NCBI GenBank assembly: GCA_019095985.1
Contig: CM032659.1
Span: forward strand, 21,777,443 to 21,841,442
DNA: 64,000 nucleotides
Reading direction: 5' to 3'
Origin: Streblospio benedicti
Lineage: Eukaryota; Annelida; Polychaeta; Spionida; Spionidae
Shown here: in pieces, positions 51,701 to 63,700 of the stretch
How positions within the stretch are numbered: position 1 is the stretch's first letter
Layout of the letters: every line of letters starts with the position of its first letter
Made by a program: the position numbers and the translations under genes
Notes under the pieces: model-generated
Seen by the model: only the letters and a program-made list of their open reading frames with translations
What the model was told of the DNA's origin: nothing
Databases searched by the model: none

Positions 51701-54700
51701 AGACCGAGCGATAGACGAATAATGATACCAAAAGAGGAAATAATGGGGCATTTTGAGTATTTATCTACCACTATTATTTGCTCTATAGCGATGTCTGCAG
51801 ACTCAAGAGCATTATACTTTCTCTTATTATTTCACCATTTTTGCACAGGTTTAACTTACATTTGGACTTTATGCTCACATTTCAAATAGAAAATATATGA
51901 AGATTTTTAAAAAGAAAATATAAACTGTAAAGGGACTATATATAACCTAGTAGTGTCAATGTACGAAGTAGAATGCGATAACATATTGCAATGTTCTTAT
52001 ATTCAGAGCATAGCAAATTTGAGATATGTACGTTATTTGCAAACCGATGGAATCACCCCCTACCATAAAATAATACGGAGGCATGAACATAATACGCACA
52101 TTCTTGCAAGAAAGCGCCATGTGCACATGCGCACTCACGTTCGGTGAGAAAAGATCCACTTCCGGCAGGTGCGCTGGAATGTGTTTAGCGAGTGATTGTC
52201 GTCTGGACAATAGCGGGATAATCAGCCCTGATGAGAGCTACTCAGCTCAATGCTTGTCGTAATCACGTGCTCACAATGGGTTTGTTTGTTCCCCCTGTAT
52301 ATCCATCTAGTTTATTTTTTTCTCATTAGCTTACCAGTAATGAGAAAGATGGGTGGACGTAAGGAACTCAAATCAAACATCCCACTTCTTCTTCCCTTCT
52401 TTCCATCTCAACACATATCTCCGTTATTTATTTTCCGCATCCCAGTCTCATGTTGTGTTAGATATTTAGACAGAATATAGAGGCTTATAATTAATTGTAC
52501 AGTATCTTAATTCCTAGATCTATGTAAATACATTATAAGGTTTCATTACACTGTTTGTAATCTTAATTAACTATTTCTATTTTTTCTTTGTAAGTGCGTA
52601 ATAAGCCCTGAACGGCTGGGTATACTTTATGAATAATCAAACATTTTAAGATATGTATATACTATGTCACTATAATAAGCAATAATAAATAAATAAAGCA
52701 AATCAAACCTACACATTCTGACGTATTTCACTGAAGACTTATGGCGGTTGTATTTTTAAAACGTCATATCTTGTAAGTTTCATTCGATTCCGATGCGAAG
52801 TTAATATAACGTAGACTATATGATACCAAAATCTGTTTATATGTAACATCATTATTGAAAGCTGAAAACGGTGGACGCGTCAGTGTTGTTGACATTAATC
52901 CACATTTTATTGGTTGAACTTAGCTTGAAACTTATTTACAAATACTCTTAAATTATCTACATTGTGATATATAGTAAACGCAAGAACCCACCCTATGTAA
53001 TAAAAAATTCTTTTCTAAGGTACAATTATGAATACGAATATTGATACCATCATGTCATTTGCAGTATAAGCCTGGACATTTATTGCATGGACGTGTCCAA
53101 ACTGTACAGTGGATATCAATGTCCATGGTGATTTATGAGCACATATTAACACATTGAGCACACATAATCCCTTCTGTATTGTCGTCTTAATCTCTTGTGT
53201 CCACGATTTATTCCATGCTGGTGAGAGGGCTGTGTCAATAGACTCGCTCACATATGAACAAAAGCTGAGATTAAGTGTAATAATAATAACAGTATTTATC
53301 TTGTGCATGTGGCACGGTTAGATTATCTTTCTCTATTGGGGGAGGCATTTCTTGTAAATGCTTGTAGTATTTATCATTATTAGGATACTCTGGAATCGTA
53401 TTAGATTTATTTCAACCAGTTGTGTGTGCATTGACGCTGTGCATCACAAGTAAAACGAATTACACTTTTTGTAAACTTCGTTTCTTCTTGCTATACTGCC
53501 AAAGTCCTAACGTCTGCCCTACATATATTGCTTGATTGCAAATGTCGACAGCCATAATATATTGATGCCTGGCGTGAATTTGGACCAGAGCACAAACATG
53601 CCCGGTGTAATTAATGCTTCAAACGGAGAAGTCTCACGACAGCATCCCTCCTGTGTTTAGAATTCACCAGTAGTGAAGACTACTGAACAATACAGTCGTC
53701 AACACTATGATGGATATGTGTGCAGAACTTTCGAGCAATGCAACAGACGTTACGCAACCTACGACATTCGACATGAGATTTTTGCAAGCATCTAAATCAT
53801 AGAGCAAAACGCCCCTCACAATACAAGCTGATGCATAAATCATAGTAATAGAATCTCATCATTCCCATAGAGAACAAATTGTGGGCTTTTTGTGGCTGAT
53901 AATATGATCATGTATGAAGAGTGGCTATNNNNNNNNNNNNNNNNNNNNNNNNNNNNNNNNNNNNNNNNNNNNNNNNNNNNNNNNNNNNNNNNNNNNNNNN
54001 NNNNNNNNNNNNNNNNNNNNNNNNNNNNTCGCGTATGCAAACATAAAACCCATTAGGCTCAACGTGTAGACATTTGCAGAAAAGTTAGCTTCACACGTCT
54101 CCATTAGAACCCACATATGCTGTAACAGATGACGTGGCTATTAGCTACATTCTTACAGCCACAGTCTCAACTAATGGACATATGAATAATATTTCCAACG
54201 ACCGAAAATGAGCGAAAATGTTTGCAGTCGATATCAAAGTTCCTCCATTGCTGTAAAATAACTTAAAAACACATGAAACGTTTATCTATCAATGGTGTGC
54301 GGGGGTACAATGTGATTGGTTTGGCAAATCAGTGAAATACTAGCATTATAGAGTTAATGGTGGCTGCTGTTTTAGGTCACTGATAGTATAGACTTGTGGT
54401 TGCAGATTCGTCGCATGTATACCTTTAGTGCTAGCATATATCAAATGTTGGCCATCAGAAGCATTAAGGGTAATTATGTATGTGCTAAATTTGTGACTAA
54501 ATTGCCATTTCTCATACAAAATGTAATGTAAATTCATACTCATTGTCTAGAAACATTATATATCATATCAACTTCTAACTCCAACCACCACACTACATAA
54601 GACTAGAATCATACAGCACCGAATATTCAAGCAGGATGAGTTGTTCCATTGGAGCTATTTGTAACAATCCCCCCGCCCGCCCACCATCATGTAATGCCCA

Positions 54701-57700
54701 TCACTTAACTCAAAGTAAAATTTCGGCTAAGAACAATTGTTCCTGTCAGACTGTGGCTTAAGCTAAAGAATAAACACATAGTAATGCCATCAACATCTAG
54801 TACGCTTAAATGAAGTTAATTTACTTCAAGACTCTTATTCACAGTGACTTTAGCCCATTAAACTTTGATGGAGCCCTCTTCTTTGCCCAGATGCGCCACT
54901 CGCCGCCATGGTTAGCAGGCAGTGGCCTTTCACGAGGGAAGGGCAGATTATATTGTTTGCACTCATGTCTTATTATCCTAAATGGGGCCCTGGGGACGAA
55001 TTGAGGCACGTGATGGGGAATTCTGTAAGTAGTTTATGCGAGGAAGCGATTGCCATTTGTATTTCTTTTGAGGCAATTTTGTTTTTTCTTGATTTTGGAA
55101 AGTTGCTTGGCTAGACAAAGTATTTGGGAAACTACATTTTATAGGGACACACAGGACAAATGCTTCTAGAATTAATTCCTTGGAGAAATGCCATTTTGTG
55201 ACAGATTTTATATATTACTCTTACTTTACAATAAAATTGCATTCATGTATGGCGGAAATTAGAAACAAGGATAAAAATTACATATTACCTTGTTCTACTA
55301 CAGTGGGGATGTGGTATTCCCTTTCCCATACATCAGCGTAGGAGTCTTCTTACATGATTCATGTCCCTTGCGATTGTATTCACTGAAAATGGGCCTACAC
55401 CAACATTAAAGGCCCATATTAAACCACATGATTACATTAAAATTCATAATACACCAAACAGCACCATTTATTTGGTACATAAGTCACATGTTGTATGTAA
55501 TTCACCCCTGCGTGTCTCTTTAACTATAACATCTTACAAACATGTACTGCAGCAGTAAAACTGAATATTTATTGGCGTACATTGTGCACAATTTGCATAT
55601 GTCTCACGATGATAGGGCAAAGGCTTTGCATCGATGCCAAATGATTTTGAACATTCTTATCATACATAACCCTAAATGAAAATAAAATATATATTCTCAA
55701 TCGATCCATAAATCAAGCAATCAACCAATCAATCGATCGATCGATTGACAGAACAATCAATTGACCGATCAATAGGTCGAATGATCGATCGATTGATCTA
55801 TCAATTAACTATATCTACGACCAATGTGCTATCCAATGAGGATCATTATTTTCCTACTAGAAAATCATCTCAGCCACACACTAATAACAAAGTGAACTCA
55901 TTTACATTTAAACGAGACAGACGACTGGAAAGCATTGTTATGACAGCAAGTCAATGATAGAATCCTCGGCTGCGAATGATACATGATACATGTAAGTTGG
56001 AGTGAGATGGTTCGGAGTTATATTCTTCATTCGCAATATCTGAAATATAAATTAACACAAAGGATCTCTTGTTAATGCTCTTTTTTCATTTCCCCCAGCT
56101 GATAATTACCACGGACAAATAATGAATACTATACAATAACCATACATAGAATGCAAAAATTGCAGTTAAGAACCATCTGTAATAATTTGTAATACCAAAG
56201 CTGATAGTAGTATGCATTACTACTAATCCATATAGACAAAGTATCGTAGACGTGTATTACTTAAACGTGGTTAGTGAAACTTCGTAAAAAAACTGAGCTA
56301 GTTGAAATTTCGGGGTATCTGCTGGACAACATATGTCGTGCATCGTACGAGGTAAATTAATGATGATTTTGATATGTGTTATATAGATTAAGTCGACATA
56401 CATGAGATCGAGATAAACGGGTGCAACTGGTTTTTCCATGGAATACAAACACATTTTCAACAATGCTCATCCCATGACGTCCCTAGCCATGGCAATTGGC
56501 TGTCAAGATCAATAGAGTCCCATTTTGGGATTCATTATCTATGACAATGATGACGAGGGTATTGATGCTCAAGAGACAGGACAAGTCGTGTTGGCATCAA
56601 ATGTACTGAGCCAACTGACAGTGCCGGTGGCTCTGAACAAGCTGCACTTCTAGTCCAGTTCCCGTTACATGTAATTCATCGGCTAATGAGGTCCGTATTT
56701 ACGTGTGCAGTGTATACAGCAGCTCTGAGAACAGAAGGTGAAGAGAGTAGAAGCTACATGCATATGAGAAATGATCCATAATTTATTGATGATCAATAAG
56801 TGGGCCAATGACCTGGTGTAAATTGTAAAAAAGTGAGAGCAAGACTTGGATCGGGACTATAAACTACCATATTTACCTTTACATCAGTCACCAGAAATAG
56901 GTGTGGCAATTTCTAATAAGATGCATACTGAACCTCAATTATTTTTTAATTTTTATATGAAGTGGGTGCTACACAAAATTTGACCATTATTTTTTTTCTA
57001 GCCAAATGAAACCTTATTATTTTTTTCACCAATTTTCAGCCTTGCGTTATATTTTCAATATTTTTGCTGCCCCCCCCCCCCCACCCTCTGAGATCAAATG
57101 GTCGATGCATTACATAAGCCCCCGTATGAGAGTGAAGATTGAGCCCGTAGAAGAAAAAAATCAACTATTTGACTATGGGGTAGAGGAAATTCACTCAACT
57201 CATCATAAGCGTCTCATGATAAGCAACTGAGTAGCTCTCATCGATGCTGATTATCCCGCTATTGTCCAGACGACAATCACTCGCTAAACACATTCCAGCG
57301 CACCTGCCGGAAGTGGATCAAGTTCCAGGATGTGTTTAGGTATATGATGTGTTTGTTGTTCAGTGAAAGTTTTTGCATATCACGTTTTACTCATTGCTTA
57401 ATGTCTTGTCATACTGGATTGTTGTATTATTATAGTTCATTCATATTGCTATAGCAAATATGAAAAACCAATCGTGATAAGGTTCGGCATCAGTAGATAA
57501 TTGTTATCCATTTAAATAAGTACATTGAAAATATTAGCATAGCCATTAGATAGTGAAAAGTTCTTGATTCACCCAACCTAGTGTGAGAACCTCCATCAAA
57601 ACTAAGTGTGAGATCGTCACATCACTTTGCTGTGTTGACAAGAGGCACTGTAGACTGGGTTGGTTAGATTGGACACCGGTTTTAAGGTCTAAAAATTAAA

Positions 57701-60700
57701 TACGTAAATTTAGTACATGTTCGTTGCCTTCACGTGCCTTTGCCATTCCTGTCCATGTTGATCCGATTGTAATTCATATTAACCATTGCGCATGCAACAT
57801 TGTAGCATACCATTGTTTCCTGATAAGCCAAAATGGCAGAAACAGAACTATCAACTCAACATTATTTCAAATTCTGCATTGTTATGTTGTTCCATGAATC
57901 ATATAATACACATCCAACTATTTATGTGTCCTCGTCAACTAGATTGTGGTCATGAGGTACATACCAAATCAGGTGTCTATAAAACAAACCAGAGTAAATC
58001 ATTGTTAAGTGCACATTGCCAAATGAGCGGACACAATCCAATGAGACTTGGACCGGGCGCGACGGGTTGGATAATTAGAACCCTACATGGGGCGTGGAAC
58101 TTTGTCCGTTTCAAGGTCACAAAAACAAAGGTTGTGCGCCATATTATTTCTCGATTTCAGATGGCTTATTTATTACTGGATAAATAAGGGTGTAAAATGT
58201 GTTGTTGTTGTTTTCGAAATTTAACAGTCACCATGTCATACGGCATTTGCAATCGATTGCATGACCCATGGGAGGCCCCAAGACAGTTCTAGATTGTTCC
58301 GCCAGAACTCCGACCGGATGAGATAAACCCCTTTGCTGAGTGAGAACTGTTGTGAAAACCAGGATCTAGACATCCGCCCGAGATCGACTGAGTATTCTAT
58401 TTGATGCATGACCTCCAGAAGTTTTCTTGAAACGCCCACCGCAATTGGTCGATTCACATGATATCTCCTGCGCTTTATCACTATAATAGCCTTGTTTACC
58501 AGAAAATTCTCTTTGAGAGGCAACACGGCAATGAACCTGCGGGTATCACCTTAATTAACATTTTGAACATCATCAATATTCATAGCTAAATAGTCTATGT
58601 ATCACGTCGCATTCAGTTTAAAGATGACGTAAGACAAAGGCGGCTGCGCGCGTGGCCAGTACGGATCACGCCTTTGCGTGGATCAAACAAATCATGACGG
58701 ATCGTGCTTTTTACGTGATTAATGCGATGGATCGAGCTCTTAGTGCTGTCGCCTCCTGCATTGGCGGCAGCCGAAAAGGACTTTGATTTGTGGGTGGGAG
58801 GATTTGGGTATTATATGCATTTCATATTTTTCAACATATATGATTAGAAGAATTGGACATATCATTTTTAAAAGAATGTTGTTGTTCGTGTGATGGAGGT
58901 GAAGCTTTACAGTGGTGGCAATGAATGAAACTATAGAGGCTGGGAGGGGGGGCTGCAAGTTTTTTTCTTCTCTAATTGTGATGGCACATGTACGTTTTGA
59001 ATAGTACCATTCACTGTAAGAAATTGATATGATTTGTACAATGGATGATGTACTTTTTAATAGTTATTGGTCAAATAAATAAAAAAAAATGCCATAAAAA
59101 TGCCCACACGACTCTGCTAGTAGAAATGATGACCTGCCTTTTAGTAAACATCTATGCATAGGGGACCATACGGTGGTGGCAATAGCGTCGTCAAACCGAA
59201 GACTTGAGTTTCGCATGTATTTTGAACATTTCCAGTGGACATAAACTCAGCCAAATACATAACCTGACCCTCGAGCAAGCAACCTATTGCCACAACAGGT
59301 TTCCCATTACACCCCTGTACACATCAGACATTAGTCTCTCTTACAAATGGAAACATTATCTCTGAACATCAATTTGCACGCTAATTGGCAATGTCTCACC
59401 ATGCTGCCCTCTCTAATTGGTGATTTATCAGAGTCAGGCATATATCTTATTTGATTCAATATAAGAATACAAATGAATCCATTATGGTAGCCACCCCGCC
59501 CCACACTCACCAAGACAAAGCTAATATGAAATCGAATATGATGCGATGCTGGGGTCAGGCAATCCCGATAATTGAAGCCGAAGCAGTCTTGTCATACAGT
59601 TCATAGTCTTGTAATTCTTATTATTTTATGTAACGCTTCTACACAGACGTAGAGGTTTTTGAGTGCATACCATCGTTTTTGTATCACATTAATGCCAGCT
59701 AGCTATAATTTGCAGGGATAAAAAATCATGACTTTCAGACTGGTACTATGAAACCCAAGTTTATGTGATGCTAACGTTGTCCTTTCATTCTGGGTGCTGT
59801 GTTGTGTTTGATGAAAATTGATTTTGAGTATGCACTTGATGATTGACTTCGCAACTTAATTCAATCCGATTCAACAAAAGGGCTTAAAATTACAAAATGT
59901 TATCAACTTTCGCAACAATGAATTATATCTAATTTATTATGCAAGGGTAGTATGCTTTACTCAATTTCTAAGTAGTCATGCTGTAAAGTTTCTAATTACA
60001 TTGTATCTCAATTACAAACAAAAAGGAGAGGACATAAGTTTGGATTGCAATAGTGTTGCATTTTGCTGCACGTGTTGTATTGACAGGCATAAGTTATATA
60101 AAACCGGCTATTTTATCTACAAATCAAAATCATTAATGATAGCATCAATCGCATTCGCCAAACCCCACAAGCTACAGCCACATAACAGCTGCCTATTTCT
60201 ACACAGCAAAAAGGAAAGTTGAGGAAATCGACCAAACGTGCTTTGTTTCTGCGCACCCCATTCCCTCACGTCTGTCAGCCAATGTCTGCCCAGTCGCTGT
60301 GTCATTGTAACGTGGTAATAAACATCATTGTGCGGCTTTCGGGGCCGATTAGCCACGACAAAACGTGCCGACAGACGTAAGACGTATGATGACGTAACGG
60401 CCTGGGGGCTGGATGTATTGGGGGACAGTTTTGGGGCTCGTCCGGGATGCTGTGTGTGGCTGGGAAGGTGGTGGAAAAGAAAGGCCGAATGTGGCATTTT
60501 TCTTCTTTGCATATTAAGCCGGAGTAACGGGACTTACGGCGTCTGTTGTGACGTATGTCTGCTCATCCGGCTTGCTCTGCAGGTCCCATTGTGTGATGAT
60601 GGCGTCGGTTAAGGCGCTAACATAAGCATAATCTTGTAGTCAAATATTGTCGATTGCGTTGCTCATTTGAGTCATTTTAAGCGACATCTTGCTACGTCAG

Positions 60701-63700
60701 AAATGGTGACTTCCGTCACGACTGTCATGGCCTTTTCGGTGTTTGTTGCCACCTGAGTAGGTCATGCGACCTTAGGGGTGTTTTCTCTCACCCTTTGCAA
60801 TGTCAGAAGACATATAATGTGTCCTTGTGTAGTCTTTGCTGATCTTGCAGACTCAATCAAATGACCTCGCATTTCACTTCACATAGTGAATCGTACATAT
60901 GATATTACATAGTGACGTGTTAAGCTATTACATAATTGTATACCATTTGATGACTGTTAAGAGATGTGGATGAACTACAGACTAGCTTAGACATCAAGAG
61001 GTGACGTTATGTTTACATGTAAGGCAAGGGCAAACGAGTGTATCCTAGAAATCCTCCACAAAAGATACAAGGTCACCAGATATACTACGTCAGTCTATAT
61101 TATTGGTCCACATATGTTTACATAACAATTATGTGGAAATTATTGATCGCCCTGTGATAATTAGTAATACTAGCGAGCCCGTCTTCTACGGAGACAATTT
61201 TGAGGGGAGTATATAGCCTCACGTGAAAACACAATGGACACGGAGAAAAATGCATTGAAAACATAATGCAATCGGCTGAATATTTGTAGTTTTTAAATTA
61301 AATATGTTTTTATACTTCTCTCTCTCACACACGTCTTTTTTAGAAGTATAAAAATATATCCGCAAGCACTGGGAAACACATATATATCATTTAAATATGT
61401 TTTGATCGCGAGATCGTGAGGTGCGATTTGTTAGTGTGGAACAAAACACAATGCAATCGGCGGAAATAATATGGCAGTTCCACGTATAGTGCTATGTATT
61501 ATTTGATAATTTCGCAGGTGTTTTCTCATAAATGATGACATAATTGAATGTGCGCGGCTTGTGAACCCATTTCTACATTACTGACGTATTGCAAGTTGAA
61601 GATTTTTAAGTGACAAAACTGTAGTGGTGAGCAGGAGAGAAAAAAATGTCACGTTTTCGTCGAATCAGCATTTGCCAAGCAGTTGTAGTCAAGCAGTCTC
61701 CTAAATGAATAGAGAATGACAGGATAAATGTCCGAGATTCGTAGGGGGTGGTGGGCAAAGGGTAGATATGGCTATCAAGTTATTGGCAGTGCTCAAGTTA
61801 TTGGCACCATTCAAACTTACGTCTATCTCGAAGGTAATACGTATGGTTTATGTCACCACTCGATGTAGTGGACACAACTATATCAAAGTAAATAAATAGT
61901 TGATTAGTGAATTCTAATAAACTTTTTTTAATTGTGCCAATAACTTGGGCTTTGCCAATAACTTGGGTAGGGCATCTATATATTTTCATCATTCATATTT
62001 AAAATAGTTATAAATTCTGTAGATTTCAAACGGCATATCGTCCCTTCATCAGCCTTCATCCACTAATCTAGTGACTCGCAGAAAAGGTTGATGGGGGCTA
62101 TTGATGTATATAAACCTTCTAGGATGCATTCAGCTCAAGTTGATATGATGGATGTTTCAAATTCAATTGCCCGTGCCCTCCCATGCGAGGAGTTTTTATT
62201 ATATCCTTGAATGGAGGTAACTAGGGGGTTCTGATTTTGACATCATCAGTCTTATTCCTTTCACAGGTAACAAAAATCTCGTTTGTTGTGGTTTCAGGCG
62301 GGGACTTCTGTGACTTTGACGAGTTCTCGGCGTCCTGCTCGGCAGCGGACGAGGTGGTGGTGATGGAGGCGGCGCTGTACGGCCGCATGCAGTTCGGCCG
62401 CTGCGTGGTCTCGGACCTGGGGTACGTCAGATCCATCCTAAATCAATGTGCGATAATGTCCTTTACCATCTCGTGGTCATTTTTACCTAACATGTATATA
62501 TTCTGTCGGGTGGATACTTATACAGTCTGCTGTTTTGCTGCAGTAGCTGAAAATGTATAACATTCCAGTATAACAAACACACAGCAACAAAATAAGCTAC
62601 TTGAAAACGGCAACAGTTATGAACATGCACAGAACGTTAAAAATATCAGTTTTTAAAAACTTAAGTTGTCTCACGTACATCACTTCAAATTCACTGATCA
62701 CTTACATTTTACACATATGTCATATATCATAACAATGTACGTCATTGTAAGAGATATGGTGATCTCCACACTAAAACAGACCATTACCCTTATAGTTCCC
62801 TCACAATAGAGACACGTACAGTGTTGGAGCACATATGACTGGTTTGTAGGTATATGGGTTGCCATGCCGATGTGCTACATCTGGCAGACCGGGTGTGTTC
62901 GGGTAGGCGGTCGTGCACAGTCCCAATACCTGACCAGAAGATGACTAAGGAGCAGCCGTGTCTACCCGAGCTGAAGACCTATCTACATGCACAGTATTAC
63001 TGCCAGAAAGGTATGCAGTACACAGTTACTCTTTCGGCTAGTGCTACTGTAATACGTTCAAGGGCGATGGGTGGGGTTTGGGGTGGTTGGTGGGGTGGGG
63101 GTGAGGTTTGGAATTATTTGTGCTCTAATGTCCAGAGTGGGTTAAGCTTCAACCCCATTTGAAGTTTGAGCACATCACACATACTATGCATTGATAAGAA
63201 ATACTCTCAATACCTAAGTTAATCCTGTAAGTGCAAGTGAATTTTACCTTTTTAAACTTCTAAAACGTTAATTGACAAATATGAATTTTCTAATCGTAGT
63301 AACCTGGTATTAGAATAAAGTTAATAGGGCGGAGGGGGGGGGTAGAGACTGAAAAAAGTGGCGTTCTGATTACCACTTGATATGTCATCGTCTAGATAGT
63401 TTCCACCTGATTGTTCATGTCCTCTATTTCCCTACAAGTGATCTCGGTGGAGCCGTCGCAGTGCGCTCGGTGCGACTTCGTCAAGGTGACCGAGCCGGCC
63501 GGCTACATCAGCAGCGCCGTGACCCGCGAGTCCGGCTGCGGCACGCCCAGCTGCCCCTGGCTCATCGAGGTGCTGCCAGGCCAACGCCTCAACATCACCC
63601 TCGTCAACTTCGCCTGGAGCCCGCCAGGTGGGTTGGTATCATTTGGTAATGAAAATGAGATGGACTCCTGTATTTTGTGTTGACGTGGTTGTTATGTTGG

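Larger units (their letters stand above)
48795..62297 (+). other. Intron 1 (13.5 kb) of the lectin/CUB gene
   Basis: It runs from the strong gtaagc donor to a ttcag acceptor. It holds one copy of near-identical pair 1 (49497-49605), both copies of pair 2 (52153-52245, 57227-57319), the 100-N gap, an ATCGATCG-rich tract, a SINE 3' fragment, CpG-rich patches at 50240-50480, 58240-58760 and 60230-60620, and a short TIR element just before exon 2. I see no internal coding exon that I can support. Confidence 0.55.

Noticed and set aside
57786-58187. 133-codon frame on +
   Set aside because: Longest simple frame but without recognisable domain, codon bias of the real exons, or splice context; length is compatible with chance.
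60117-60512. 131-codon frame on -
   Set aside because: Crosses the CpG-rich patch; composition explains its length and no motif is seen.
62267-62297. Alternative acceptor at 62266 extending exon 2 by 31 bases
   Set aside because: Good pyrimidine tract, but phase 0 does not fit exon 1; kept only as a possible alternative.
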